Below, in pieces: positions 10,547-19,474 of a DNA stretch of 64,000 nt; positions within the stretch are counted from its first letter, which is position 1; each line of letters starts with the position of its first letter. The DNA is taken from contig NW_006889835.1 in assembly GCF_000231115.1 (NCBI RefSeq), forward strand, positions 123,459-187,458. Direction: 5' to 3'. The translations under genes were made by a program, and so were the position numbers. The notes under the pieces were generated by a model. That model saw only the letters and a program-made list of their open reading frames with translations, was not told where the DNA came from and searched no databases. Source of the DNA: Vittaforma corneae ATCC 50505 (Eukaryota > Microsporidia > Nosematidae).

Positions 10547-11065
10547 TTACATAAAATAGTCAGATTCGTTAAAAATGTGCCCTTTGTGAGCATGCAGAAC
10601 ATGATATTTGAGGCCATTATTATTCTTATATGTCTTTCCACAGTTATCAATTGTACAAATATAAGGCCTTTTTTCATTGTTCTTTTCTGCAGTATGACCA
10701 TGATCCATGTGATATTTTAGCCCGTATGAGCTTGTATATATTTTCCTGCAGTCTTTATAGGGACAAGGAAAATTTCTTCCAGAGGAAAACTTGGAGGAAT
10801 TGTCCGAAGCTATTAAGTCTCTTTCATATGAATAATATGAGGAGTCATCATCTCTTTTTAGACTAGAATCTAATGATTCATCTCCAAAATCAATCTTTTC
10901 GGAAAGACTGATTTTTACAACGGAAAAATCATATACTTCAATGGCTTTGCTATTCACTTTAGTTGAAACGTCGCTTTCTAGTAATTCAAATGGGCCATAA
11001 CAGACTGAAAATGGCTCCGTTGTTTCTCTTGAAATTTTATCCATGAGACTACTGTACTGCCTCAT
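10547..11065 (-). CDS. Sfp1-like C2H2 zinc-finger protein
   Basis: 172 residues ending in two classical C2H2 fingers: residues 101-124 (CPYKDC ... YHMDHGH) and 137-160 (CTIDNC ... YHVLHAH). Both carry the GLKYH core and the second has KTYKNNNGLKYHVLHAH, characteristic of the yeast Sfp1 finger pair. Sfp1 controls ribosome-biogenesis genes in response to nutrients. Whether this protein does so is inference. The N-terminal 95 residues are acidic and Ser-rich, like an activation region. The ATG sits directly after CCC, with an alternative ATG seven codons later. Confidence 0.75.
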   Translation of the reverse strand: MRQYSSLMDKISRETTEPFSVCYGPFELLESDVSTKVNSKAIEVYDFSVVKISLSEKIDFGDESLDSSLKRDDDSSYYSYERDLIASDNSSKFSSGRNFPCPYKDCRKIYTSSYGLKYHMDHGHTAEKNNEKRPYICTIDNCGKTYKNNNGLKYHVLHAHKGHIFNESDYFM

Positions 11066-12273
11066 GGGCTAATACTGGCCTCGTTGGAAATCGTAGAATA
11101 GTAAAGTAAGTTGAGAGTAAGCTCAGGCACAGTTGAATATAAGGAATAAAAAGGGATGTATTTAATTTGTGCGTATTGTTGAACTGCCGTTTATATTTTG
11201 TTTATAAAAAAGGATTTTGGAAAATTTTGATAGCTGGAAAACAAAGAGTAGACTGATGAGTAGCATAGAGAATAAATAAGTTTAAGCATGCAAAAAAGAC
11301 AGTGACCAACATTCATACAAATAAGACTAAAACCATGTCAAGTTGTCAAAATAGAAAAGCAGGCCAGGCCTAAGACTACACACTATATTTAGACGAAAGT
11401 AAGCCAAGTTGTATTCCAAATAAAACTGGAACAAATGAGCACTACTCATTAAAGGCAGGCACATTGGAAAATGAAAGTTAGAGAACTAATGACACAAAGC
11501 AACTCCTATTATGTTTATTATACTTTATTGTTTATACTTAACAAATCCATATGATTTTACTCTTTTACAAAGTTAGGCTGTGCTGATCTGTTATTTTATA
11601 TTAGAGGAATTGGGACTCAAAAAATGACTGGGTAGGTGCATAAAAACAAATGCATAATGTAAGATCACGCCATATCAAACATGGCCTATGGCCAAGGCAA
11701 AAGAAATACGTTGGGAACGCTGACTCGCTTAAATGAGCCTGCACATTGTACGCAAAAGGTGCTTAGTGGGCAGTGCCAATTCTATTTGGGTAACACTACA
11801 TTGTTCAAGAGTGATATTACATGTAAAGCTGTCTGTTCAAAGGCTATACCAATTTTACCAAAAAGTAATAAAGATTGGTTTGGTTAAACTCCATACATTT
11901 TCATAGTTCTACATAAAAATTTTGTTCCTAAAAAGTAAAAGCTAAGATGAGTTTGTTGTGGGGTTTGATATTTGTTCTTTATAGAAAAAGTTCGATGCAA
12001 GTTGCCATGCCAAATAAACTCTTTTATTTGATTTTCTTGTTCTTTCATGCTTTGATTTTAAAGCAGCTGTTTCATTTCATAGTAAAAATTTTAAAAGAGA
12101 AGGCATAAATAAATGTTTAATCAACAAAACTATTTATTGCACAACGGTAAAGTTGAAGAATACTTTAATAGACAGGTAGGAATTAACAGCTGAGATACTA
12201 AAATAAACAATTGATGTATTTATTTTGTATTCAGCGTTTGCTTTGTTGATGTTAAAGCATTGATTTGTAGTTG
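11066..12273. other. 1.2-kb region without a recognised gene; possible structured RNA
   Basis: This is one of the two longest gene-free stretches in the window. Between about 11630 and 11890 the composition changes and small hairpins appear: TGCAT/ATGCA near 11637-11654 and TGGCC-TAT-GGCCA near 11682-11694. A 68-codon open frame (11681-11887, ATG start) covers part of it but has no CCC signal and matches nothing I know. A non-coding RNA gene is possible but unproven. Confidence 0.35.
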
Positions 12274-13401
12274 TTACTCTAACTGTGGTGTTTTGAGCAT
12301 GGATTCTGGCTTGTACACTATCCACAATACCAAAGAGGCTATTGACATTGAAACAATGTAAAAGTAAAAGTGATAGTTGCCTAAAAACTTAGTAAGAAGG
12401 GACACGCCGTAAGTCATTAGAAAGGCCATTAAATAGTTTGTTGATATAGCAAACCAGGACCCAAAATCCAAGGCTGATTCTTCAAATAATTCATCCAGGC
12501 AAGTCCAAGGTATTGAGCTTAATCCACTGTTAAATCCAATAAAATAAATAATAACAGACAGCCCATCCAAGACCCTAAATTGAATGAGTAGCATTGATCC
12601 AATTACACAGGCGACACTGAACATTAAGGCAGTGCGCTTACCAAGCGTATTCAAAATGTAGCCTGAAAGAAATATTACAGCAGTAGCAATTGAATTAAAC
12701 TTTACTGATGCATGTTTGTCTGTAAATAAACGATTCGTAAAAATAGTCATGTAGTTTATGCCTGAGAGTTGTTGAGAAATGTGTAAGGACAAGGCTATTA
12801 AAAGTGCTTTTAAGGCTTTTTGATTTTCAAAAAGGTTAGTACAGGAATTAAAAAAATGGGTTTGCCCAGCTTTGTTTGGCAAGATAAATATGAGAAGAAA
12901 AGTTTGAACAGCCGTAAATAGGATGATATATCTGAGAATTGCATGAGAATCAAACGAGACATTTAAATAATGACCCAGTGCTATCCCCAAACTACAGCCA
13001 GCACTGTTTAGGGTTGTTAGGAATGTTTTGGCTTTTTGGGGTGATATATTGGAAATGTATAATGGAACTATGGCATTTACAATGCCAAAGGCCGTGCCAA
13101 TGATAAATCGGGAGACAGCAAGAATATTAAAATCAAAGCCCAGGAATGGAAGAGAATATCCCAGAACAAAAAGAATGTTTGCAATTACAAGCTTCACTTT
13201 ATCTGAGCCATGAATAGTTCTTATGAAGAAATTAGAAAACAAAGCACCAAAGTACACTAGAGCAACAGCAAGAGTGAAGAGAGATTCGTTTTTGAGTATG
13301 CTTTCAAAGGAGTTAGCCGATGTAAGACTCAAGCCAAAAGATGATGTGGAAAGAGCCAAAACTAGAGCAGTATAGACACTGTGTAATGAAGAGTGACTCA
13401 T
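12274..13401 (-). CDS. Sugar porter of the major facilitator superfamily
   Basis: 375 residues with about ten to twelve hydrophobic segments. The QQLSGINYMTIF segment is the sugar-binding helix-7 signature of hexose transporters (QQLSGIN), and a PESxxxxPQLE end replaces the usual PETKG tail. The loop-2 region and the second half are compact, making it shorter than typical 450-500 aa porters. By family it moves hexoses across a membrane; in an intracellular parasite it would plausibly draw on host sugar. The frame stays open upstream to 13437 only through a GTG. The ATG at 13401 lies two bases after CCCC and is chosen as the start. Confidence 0.85.
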   Translation of the reverse strand: MSHSSLHSVYTALVLALSTSSFGLSLTSANSFESILKNESLFTLAVALVYFGALFSNFFIRTIHGSDKVKLVIANILFVLGYSLPFLGFDFNILAVSRFIIGTAFGIVNAIVPLYISNISPQKAKTFLTTLNSAGCSLGIALGHYLNVSFDSHAILRYIILFTAVQTFLLIFILPNKAGQTHFFNSCTNLFENQKALKALLIALSLHISQQLSGINYMTIFTNRLFTDKHASVKFNSIATAVIFLSGYILNTLGKRTALMFSVACVIGSMLLIQFRVLDGLSVIIYFIGFNSGLSSIPWTCLDELFEESALDFGSWFAISTNYLMAFLMTYGVSLLTKFLGNYHFYFYIVSMSIASLVLWIVYKPESMLKTPQLE

Positions 13402-13638
13402 ATGGGGAAGGAGATAAAGCAACAAAGTAAACAACACAAGCTAAAACATAAACAAACTACATTATTCAAAGGGTAAATTGCACAACATGGGTTGTATCAT
13501 TATTAATGGACAAACAATCGACTAAAACCCCTTGTTAAGTTTTATAACAATGGCAGGATTGTAAATAGCACTTCTGTGCTTAGCTAGTAAGAATGCAGAC
13601 AGTAAACAACACAAATCCATAAATTTTAGGCATTCAAT

Positions 13639-14001
13639 TTATTTTCTCAAGTTGGAATTCAAATTGACTTTCTGAGTCTTTTTGGTATATTCAACAGGCT
13701 TGGTCTTATTTTCAGTCTTTGGCGTCTGCGCAACAAGGAGCTTTGGAACAAGAGTGAATCCTCTAACAATTTTGGTAATGTGGACGAAGTCATTTTGTTC
13801 TTTAACTGACTTATTAGTCTTCTTGAAGAAGGCTCTTGAAGACTGTGTCCATTTGCAGTCACGAGCAGAAATTTTCAGATCAACAAGGGTGCGCTCCTTT
13901 CTTGATCGTGTAAAGGTAATCTTTCCATCATTTCCCACTTTACTTACACCACTTCCCTTTGGGACGACGTATCCGCTAAAAGAGCAGATTCCTTGGTTCA
14001 T
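13639..14001 (-). CDS. RPL24: 60S ribosomal protein eL24
   Basis: 120 residues beginning NQGICSFSGYVVPKGSGV, which matches the CSFSGYKIYPGHG start of eL24, followed by a KITFTRSRKE segment and a basic lysine-rich tail. eL24 sits on the large subunit near the intersubunit face. The usual WT(V/R)xYRRKHKK block appears as KWTQSSRAFFKK. The start signal is the best in the window: AAAAATTTTT at 14011-14020, CCC at 14005-14007, then the ATG. The stop codon overlaps AATAAA (13638-13643 on the opposite strand). Confidence 0.92.
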   Translation of the reverse strand: MNQGICSFSGYVVPKGSGVSKVGNDGKITFTRSRKERTLVDLKISARDCKWTQSSRAFFKKTNKSVKEQNDFVHITKIVRGFTLVPKLLVAQTPKTENKTKPVEYTKKTQKVNLNSNLRK

Positions 14002-14004
14002 TGA

Positions 14005-14020
14005 GGGCTGAAAAATTTTT
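14005..14020 (-). promoter_or_regulatory. Start signal of eL24: AAAAATTTTT plus CCC
   Basis: Read on the minus strand: AAAAATTTTT, three bases, CCC, three bases, ATG. The AAATTT-like block together with the CCC block is known from strongly expressed microsporidian genes, ribosomal proteins among them. Confidence 0.7.
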
Positions 14021-14282
14021 CATTGAGAAAGTGCGCATACAAGCAAGAAATGCGGTGCTAATTGCCAGGAAAGTATAACTGTGGTAAATATCTTACTAGC
14101 AAACAGCCCAGGGTCTGTGCTACAAATTGGTTAATGTTTTATACTCTACACAATGAATATGATATGTAATATGCAAAATTCAAAATCTTTGACTTTTAAT
14201 ACACCAGTCACATCTTTCAAAGTTTTACTCAAGCCCAAACGTGTTTCATATTTTATATGAATAATTGCAACAATCTGCGAAT

Positions 14283-15191
14283 ATGCTGTTTCTGATTATT
14301 TTTAGTGGAATATCACATGCTTTTAAATATTTCGCACCGAGTGTCTACGATTTTGCTGTAGACCCTGAGAATAAAAAATATCAAGAACACTCTGGATTTG
14401 TGCATAGGCATTACTACACTGAGGATAAGAATCACTTCGGAGAAATAGCCTTAATGACATTGAACACGCATGTTGAGAGTGATATTGTTGAGAAAAATCA
14501 AAAAAATGGCATTTTAGCATTGATTGATCTGCATCATCCAGCTGTATTTGCACTTCAGGGACTTACCCAGTCTGTGCTTTCAGGAGTACAAAAAGAAGCA
14601 AGTGAGCACTATGAAGTTGCATGCACAGATGCCCTATTTAAAGAAATAAGGACAAACAAGTTGGAAGTAATGCCTATTTTCTACGATTCAAATTCATTAA
14701 TAAAGATTAAAGAAAGTATAATTGAACCAGAAAAGTATAAAAACCAGGCCTATGCGTGTGTGGTTGTGTTCTATGATAAGCTCATACAAAAAATATACAC
14801 AGTCATCAATGTGGATCTTCCAAGTACAGATCCAAAGGTTATTGACTCACAGGTATACAACATTATTCACAACTTGGAAAATTCAAAATTCAAAGATTTC
14901 CCCGTGTTTGTAGTAGGAACAATCAATACAATGAGTGAAGAATTAAGAAAGCTAGTTAAAAGGGACATGAAAAACCTTATTGATCAAGACAAAAACAATA
15001 TTGGGTTGCGCAAGACAACATTCCACAACCACGGCACTGTAAACGATAATCTACAAAGAGATTTTATACTTTTAAAGGATAAAGCCAAAGAATTCAAGCT
15101 AAATTATTCAAGGATATTGTCAAGGTATTCAAAGATGAGCTTTGAACATTTCCCAGTCTTTTCAATTTTAAGCCGCAGCTCAATCAATTAA
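14283..15191 (+). CDS. Secreted endonuclease/exonuclease/phosphatase-fold protein, probably inactive
   Basis: 302 residues with a clear N-terminal signal peptide (MLFLIIFSGISHA) and the block order of the EEP (DNase I/AP-endonuclease) fold: LNTH, FALQGL, VVGTIN, RDFILL and a terminal FEHFPVFS. In active members these are xxNI/TH, xxLQE, GDFN, xDYI and SDHxP. Here the metal-binding Glu of LQE is Gly, the Asp of GDFN is Thr, and the Asp before the final His is Glu. The fold therefore seems kept and catalysis lost. The frame is open to a TTG at 14265, but the ATG at 14283 begins the signal peptide. Secretion suggests a host-facing or vacuolar role, which is inference. Confidence 0.65.
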   Translation: MLFLIIFSGISHAFKYFAPSVYDFAVDPENKKYQEHSGFVHRHYYTEDKNHFGEIALMTLNTHVESDIVEKNQKNGILALIDLHHPAVFALQGLTQSVLSGVQKEASEHYEVACTDALFKEIRTNKLEVMPIFYDSNSLIKIKESIIEPEKYKNQAYACVVVFYDKLIQKIYTVINVDLPSTDPKVIDSQVYNIIHNLENSKFKDFPVFVVGTINTMSEELRKLVKRDMKNLIDQDKNNIGLRKTTFHNHGTVNDNLQRDFILLKDKAKEFKLNYSRILSRYSKMSFEHFPVFSILSRSSIN

Positions 15192-15333
15192 ATACTGTAT
15201 TTATCTAACTATTTTTAATCAGCAGTAAAATCAGATTGTAAATAGATTTACCAGACACCACCAAACTGTAAGCTATTTGATCAGATTTTATCCTAAATAG
15301 TAATAGCTTAGTAAAGGAAATGCCCATTCTTAA

Positions 15334-15417
15334 GACAGGATGGCCGAGTGGTCTAAGGCGCCACATTCAGGTTGTGGTCCTCCTATGAGGGCGCGGGTTC
15401 GAATCCCGTTTCTGTCA
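15334..15417 (+). tRNA. tRNA-Leu (anticodon CAG)
   Basis: 84 bases. The acceptor stem is GACAGGA with TTCTGTC (one G-T pair) and discriminator A. The D-arm is TGGCCGAGTGGTCTAAGGC. The anticodon stem CCACA/TGTGG holds the loop TTCAGGT with anticodon CAG. The long variable arm CCTC-CTAT-GAGG is typical of class II leucine tRNAs. The T-arm is GCGGG-TTCGAAT-CCCGT. No intron is present. A T5 run at 15433-15437 is the likely Pol III stop. The mRNA start codon of the next gene is only 26 bases downstream. Confidence 0.95.
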
Positions 15418-15432
15418 TTTACACTCCAGTGT

Positions 15433-15437
15433 CTTTT
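15433..15437 (+). terminator. Likely Pol III terminator of tRNA-Leu
   Basis: A T5 run 15 bases past the tRNA end and 6 bases before the ATG of the Kti12-like gene. Confidence 0.6.
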
Positions 15438-15443
15438 TGGCCC

Positions 15444-16031
15444 ATGCCTGTCATTGTTCTTATTGGAAATGCCGAGAGATTCATACCAGAAATCCAACTA
15501 TTTTTCAAAGACAAGTTTGATACGAAAATAATGCAGGAGGCATTCAAACACACACGTTCCACCATGGCTGCTTTGGATGAAAATAAACTGTATGTTGTAC
15601 CGAACTTGACCAAGCCAGAACGCTATGAAATTTTCTGTCTAGCAAGGAAAAATGGACAGCAATTTATAACAATAGCCGATCCAAAAAGTAACGACTCAAC
15701 GGTAAGTGACAAGAATCTTATTTTAATTGATCAGTTCGATGGTGAAAAAATCTACAAAAAATTGTTAAATTCCAGGATTGTCCCAACAACAGTCAACAAG
15801 AGAAGCAAAGGAATAAGTCTTAAAAGTGTTAGCGAATTGAAGGGCTTGATAAACCGAATAAATAGGGAATATGAGCAGTTTGGAAATGCCAATTTGATAT
15901 TTAAAGAATGTGAGGATAAAATTGTTAAAATGTGGAATTTTAACAATACACAAAGCACAGTTGAGGAGGCGGAAGAGTGTTATAGAAAAATGATCGAGAA
16001 CGAACTGAGGAAAAACAATATAAAAAAGTAG
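15444..16031 (+). CDS. Divergent Kti12/PSTK-like protein
   Basis: 195 residues. Residues 45-75 (LYVVPNLTKPERYEIFCLAR) match the Kti12 segment VI-D-S-LNYIKGYRYELYCLAR, and the N-terminal VIVLIGN strand sits where Kti12 has its P-loop. The Walker A Gly-Lys-Ser/Thr is missing, so ATP binding is doubtful. Kti12 regulates Elongator, which modifies the tRNA wobble uridine. Here the protein is about 100 residues shorter than the family norm and the match is weak elsewhere. The open frame runs back into the tRNA gene; the ATG immediately after GGCCC is the start. An unrelated small P-loop-like protein is the alternative. Confidence 0.45.
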   Translation: MPVIVLIGNAERFIPEIQLFFKDKFDTKIMQEAFKHTRSTMAALDENKLYVVPNLTKPERYEIFCLARKNGQQFITIADPKSNDSTVSDKNLILIDQFDGEKIYKKLLNSRIVPTTVNKRSKGISLKSVSELKGLINRINREYEQFGNANLIFKECEDKIVKMWNFNNTQSTVEEAEECYRKMIENELRKNNIKK

Positions 16032-16474
16032 ATTGACTATTTGCAATGATGAAAAACAGAAGAATTCATAAGAAAAGACCTGTCAAGCTATTGATAGATC
16101 TTTCAATAACCAACTGATTCTAAAAAGGTTTAATTAAAAGTGTAGTTTTCAGTTAGATTTACTTAGCTATTAGAATGCCATTTTGTCAACAAAGTTAAAT
16201 TATGCTTAAAATTAGAAATACCCATAATGTAATATTTTCAAACACCTTTGAACCAGTCAAAAGAACCAATTCTAAACCCAGTGTGAAAAGATCACAGATA
16301 AGGTCTTAAAGATGAGGTACTACAAAAGAACACCCAAGAAAAGAACAACGGCATTAATTTAAGATTAGCTAGCTCATTAAATGCCTATTTGTTAACTTAA
16401 TAAAATACAGTCTGCAAATGATCGTTAACATATTTATTTTAGCCTGTGATCACTAATTCTAGCCATAACAGTCT
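16032..16474. other. Intergenic spacer
   Basis: AT-rich, convergent gene ends on both sides and no coding frame. An ATGATGA (16046-16052) and CTGA (16114-16117) resemble snoRNA C and D boxes but lack a closing stem. Confidence 0.5.
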
Positions 16475-17911
16475 TTAATATGCTGACAATCCATTGATAA
16501 CATCAAAGTATTTTCCGACCAGCGTCTCTGCATTGGTCTTTGACCTATTTGCAAAGAATCCCAAATGCCCTCCACTCAAAATTAGAAAACTGAGATTTTG
16601 GTTATTTTTATACTTTTCAGAGGGAATAACCCATCTGGGGATTATAGGATCATCTGATGCACTCAGAAAAAGCATCGGGACTGATATGTTATCAATAACA
16701 CTTATACAGCTACTTTTATCATAAAACTCCTCCAATGTATTGAACTTAAATACTGTTTGTAATAGCTCCTTGTCAATGTCTTCCAAATATTTGCAATGGT
16801 CCAAATATATTGGTGATTTCATTGATCTGCTGATATATTTTTTGTAATTTTTAGCCATACAAAAATTTAGGAATTTACCATAAAATGTCTGGCAGAAGTG
16901 ACGTCTTAGAGTGCCAAAATCAAACGGACAGCACACCCCAATGCCCATCTTGATACGATCACTTTCAGGGTGATTGCCTAGATACATTGCAATCCAATTT
17001 GCTCCCATGGAAAATCCCACCAATGAAAGGGAGCCACTATAGTTATCAAGAATGTACTCAACTGTCTTTTCTATATCAGACACAAGCCCAATATGGTTGA
17101 AAGTGTTGGAAGTTGATGGAAGAAGTGCACCCCTGACGTTAAAACAGAATACTCTGCAGTTCCTCTCAAGAAATTCATTTGCCATTCCTTTAATGTACGT
17201 GCTTCTTGACGTTCCATTCAGTCCGTGCACCAACAGTACATTTTCTTCAACACTATTGTATTTGTGACCGGCATGCAGTGGATCAACTTGTTGAATGTGT
17301 AAAACATTATTTTGACGGCGGCTATCGTCTCCTGAATCGTTTGAACCAGGAAGTTTCTCATCAGTTACTTTTCTTTCTTCTGAGATATGTCGTACTTTAC
17401 ATTTTGAATTTTTACGAGGAGTGCGGAGGCATTCACTGCCAATGGCATAGCAAATCCTAAAAGAGCTCACAATCACCCATCTTAGTAGAGATAAGGTGAT
17501 ATTTACCACTGAGAAAATGTTTCTGGAAGAGGTCTCGAAGATAATACCGAGGAATATGAATAATGGCCTTGACTTCTTCTTAGAACTATATAATAATGGC
17601 TCAAATATTTCCAACAGTATCGTTGAATCATAGTCAACCTCAAGAAGTACCTGCTTCCTCACGGCATATTTCGTTATTTCAACTTTTCTAATAATTTGAT
17701 ATAGCGAGTTGATAGTACCAAATGGAAGCAGAAACATGGGGCAAACTACCCTAGACGCTAGTTTTATGATGCTTTGATGCCTAGAATAGATTATTGGCCG
17801 ATGCACGATGAATACGACATAGTAGATTGTGTAAATCGAATGTAGAAGCAATAAGAAATACACCCATCCCATTTGGGGTAGGACTAATCCAAAAATTATA
17901 TTGTCTGACAT
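16475..17911 (-). CDS. Membrane-bound alpha/beta hydrolase (ABHD1/3 or Eeb1-Eht1-like)
   Basis: 478 residues. Hydrophobic segments at about 8-36 and 130-155 anchor it. The hydrolase domain starts at VLLVHGLNGTSRSTYI, has the nucleophile elbow GFSMGAN with Ser301, an SASDDPIIP acid segment and a GGHLGFF histidine near the end: a complete catalytic triad. This YheT/Eeb1/ABHD lineage contains esterases and lipases acting on acyl esters. Substrate here is unknown. The start is an ATG 20 bases downstream of CCC. The catalytic residues are all present, so an active lipid or ester hydrolase is likely. Confidence 0.85.
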   Translation of the reverse strand: MSDNIIFGLVLPQMGWVYFLLLLHSIYTIYYVVFIVHRPIIYSRHQSIIKLASRVVCPMFLLPFGTINSLYQIIRKVEITKYAVRKQVLLEVDYDSTILLEIFEPLLYSSKKKSRPLFIFLGIIFETSSRNIFSVVNITLSLLRWVIVSSFRICYAIGSECLRTPRKNSKCKVRHISEERKVTDEKLPGSNDSGDDSRRQNNVLHIQQVDPLHAGHKYNSVEENVLLVHGLNGTSRSTYIKGMANEFLERNCRVFCFNVRGALLPSTSNTFNHIGLVSDIEKTVEYILDNYSGSLSLVGFSMGANWIAMYLGNHPESDRIKMGIGVCCPFDFGTLRRHFCQTFYGKFLNFCMAKNYKKYISRSMKSPIYLDHCKYLEDIDKELLQTVFKFNTLEEFYDKSSCISVIDNISVPMLFLSASDDPIIPRWVIPSEKYKNNQNLSFLILSGGHLGFFANRSKTNAETLVGKYFDVINGLSAY

Positions 17912-18091
17912 ATATTATAAATAAAGAGGGAAAATAATTGGAATGTTAGTTAGCACGAAACAGTACTTCTATTTGGGATTGTATGAGTATTTGCCAACCC
18001 AAGCATTTTTGCTTTAAAATAGGTGGAGGAACAAAAAGCCTGGAAATATTGAAAAGTAGAGCAATGATAATTAGTGGATATGGGGAGATAC

Positions 18092-18096
18092 AAAAA
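18092..18096 (-). terminator. Likely Pol III terminator of tRNA-Asp
   Basis: T5 on the minus strand, starting six bases beyond the tRNA-Asp 3' end. Confidence 0.6.
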
Positions 18097-18101
18097 CAAT
18101 G

Positions 18102-18173
18102 CTCTCCGACCGAGAATTGAACTCGGGTCCCCAGCGTGACAGGCTGATATGTTAACCACTGCACCATCGGAGA
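18102..18173 (-). tRNA. tRNA-Asp (anticodon GTC)
   Basis: 72 bases on the minus strand. The acceptor TCTCCGA pairs with TCGGAGA, discriminator G. The D-arm is TGGTGCAGTGGTTAACA. The anticodon stem TCAGC/GCTGG closes the loop CTGTCAC with anticodon GTC. The T-arm CCGAG-TTCAATT-CTCGG is intact. No intron is present. The D-loop GTGGTTAACA and T-loop GAGTTCAATTC hold the internal A and B boxes. Confidence 0.95.
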
Positions 18174-18343
18174 TAATAAGTAAGAAACAAAGCCTACTAG
18201 TATGATTCAATACTTGATTGATCACATCCTGGAAATACATTAGCATCAGTCAATACGGTTGTCTTTTTGTGAAAATCCAATACTATAAGCTTAAATGCAT
18301 TTTACATTCATGAGACATTTGTATTTTCAATATTGAACACAGT

Positions 18344-19315
18344 TTAATTATCCTTTAGTCTTTCAAGCTTAACTTTATTGATGATATACTCTTTTGGAAT
18401 TTCGAGATCAACACAAATAACATCCAGTTCAAGCAAATCAGCACCTAAATTTGGGATTGTCCTGTTAAAATCTCCAGTGACCCACTCTTTAATATAGGCC
18501 CCCGAGGAGGCTTTAATGTCGATATCATAATAGTACCCATCTTTCTCAAGCATACTCACTCTTAATACTTCAATCTGTTTATTTCTAACCATATTTGCTC
18601 TTCTATGAAGTACTCTTAAGGGTGTTTTCTGTTCAATATTGTAAATTTTTTCAAAATTAAGTTTATTTTCTGAAAATATCAGCAAATTATAAAATTTTTG
18701 AGGTGATGTGCAATTTATAAAGTCCTTGCATTCTCTTTTAACGACATAGCAATCCACAATGTCAATTTCTTTGTACAGCTTTACTGAAATTTGGTCCGGA
18801 TTAAGGTTCCTGGTAGGATTGACAATCTCCAGGACGAATGGTCTACCTTTTAAGCACCTAACATCAATGTCTTCTCTGCCACATCCCATGAATTTCACTG
18901 AGGAGGCTCCAAAAAATTTTTGAAAATTTCCACTAAAATCTGATACGTTTTTGCAGGTTTTTTCAACACCATTGATAAACAAGGGTGTCTGGCACATTTC
19001 TCTAGACATTTTAACATATTTGCCATAAATATAAAGGGGAGAATTTCGAATTCTAATTCTAGGCTGATTTTCACCAAAGGTAAACTCTTCAACACCAGCA
19101 AAATCACCTTTTCTCTTACTGAAGTTTTCTGAAATCGGTGAGTAGTCAATTTCTACAACTGTATGGTTTTCATTGCAATTGCCCTGCTTTAGAAGAGACT
19201 TGAGCATTTCTTTTTCTTCTACGTTACTATTCTTGATTTGATATACTGTATTTGAGTACTTTGCCATTTTTGAGTTGAAAAGTGCAGATTCTATGTTGCG
19301 TAGGACAATGTCCAT
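18344..19315 (-). CDS. PUS10: tRNA pseudouridine synthase Pus10
   Basis: 323 residues. KFMGCGREDIDVRCLKGRPFVLEI (GREDIDVR at 146-153, GRPF at 157-160) is the Pus10 catalytic block with the active-site aspartate. SSGAYIKEWVTGD at 271-282 matches the AGTYIKEFVHGD motif III. Pus10 makes pseudouridine at positions 54/55 of the tRNA T-loop in archaea and many eukaryotes. The protein is much shorter than human PUS10 (529 aa) and lacks the N-terminal zinc-binding accessory domain, so the catalytic half makes up most of it. The start ATG is preceded by GAGCC, without a CCC block. Confidence 0.92.
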   Translation of the reverse strand: MDIVLRNIESALFNSKMAKYSNTVYQIKNSNVEEKEMLKSLLKQGNCNENHTVVEIDYSPISENFSKRKGDFAGVEEFTFGENQPRIRIRNSPLYIYGKYVKMSREMCQTPLFINGVEKTCKNVSDFSGNFQKFFGASSVKFMGCGREDIDVRCLKGRPFVLEIVNPTRNLNPDQISVKLYKEIDIVDCYVVKRECKDFINCTSPQKFYNLLIFSENKLNFEKIYNIEQKTPLRVLHRRANMVRNKQIEVLRVSMLEKDGYYYDIDIKASSGAYIKEWVTGDFNRTIPNLGADLLELDVICVDLEIPKEYIINKVKLERLKDN

Positions 19316-19474
19316 GGCTCATTGAAGAATTTTACTAGAACTGCATAAAAGGCGATATAAAATATTATTTGTTTTTATAAAATAACTACAACTTTGCACT
19401 ACGTGCTAAGGATGAATGCTTAATACCAGTTATAGTTCTAAAAGACCATTTATTTATAAAGAAAGCACTCATGT

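Noticed and set aside
11681..11887. 68-codon gene in the 1.2-kb spacer
   Set aside because: Has an ATG but no start signal, no family match and lies over hairpin-rich sequence.
12134..12325. 63-codon frame overlapping the end of the transporter
   Set aside because: Different frame from the transporter, begins without a start signal and looks like non-coding sequence.
16046..16117. C/D-box snoRNA
   Set aside because: ATGATGA and CTGA are present, but there is no terminal stem and no clear guide.
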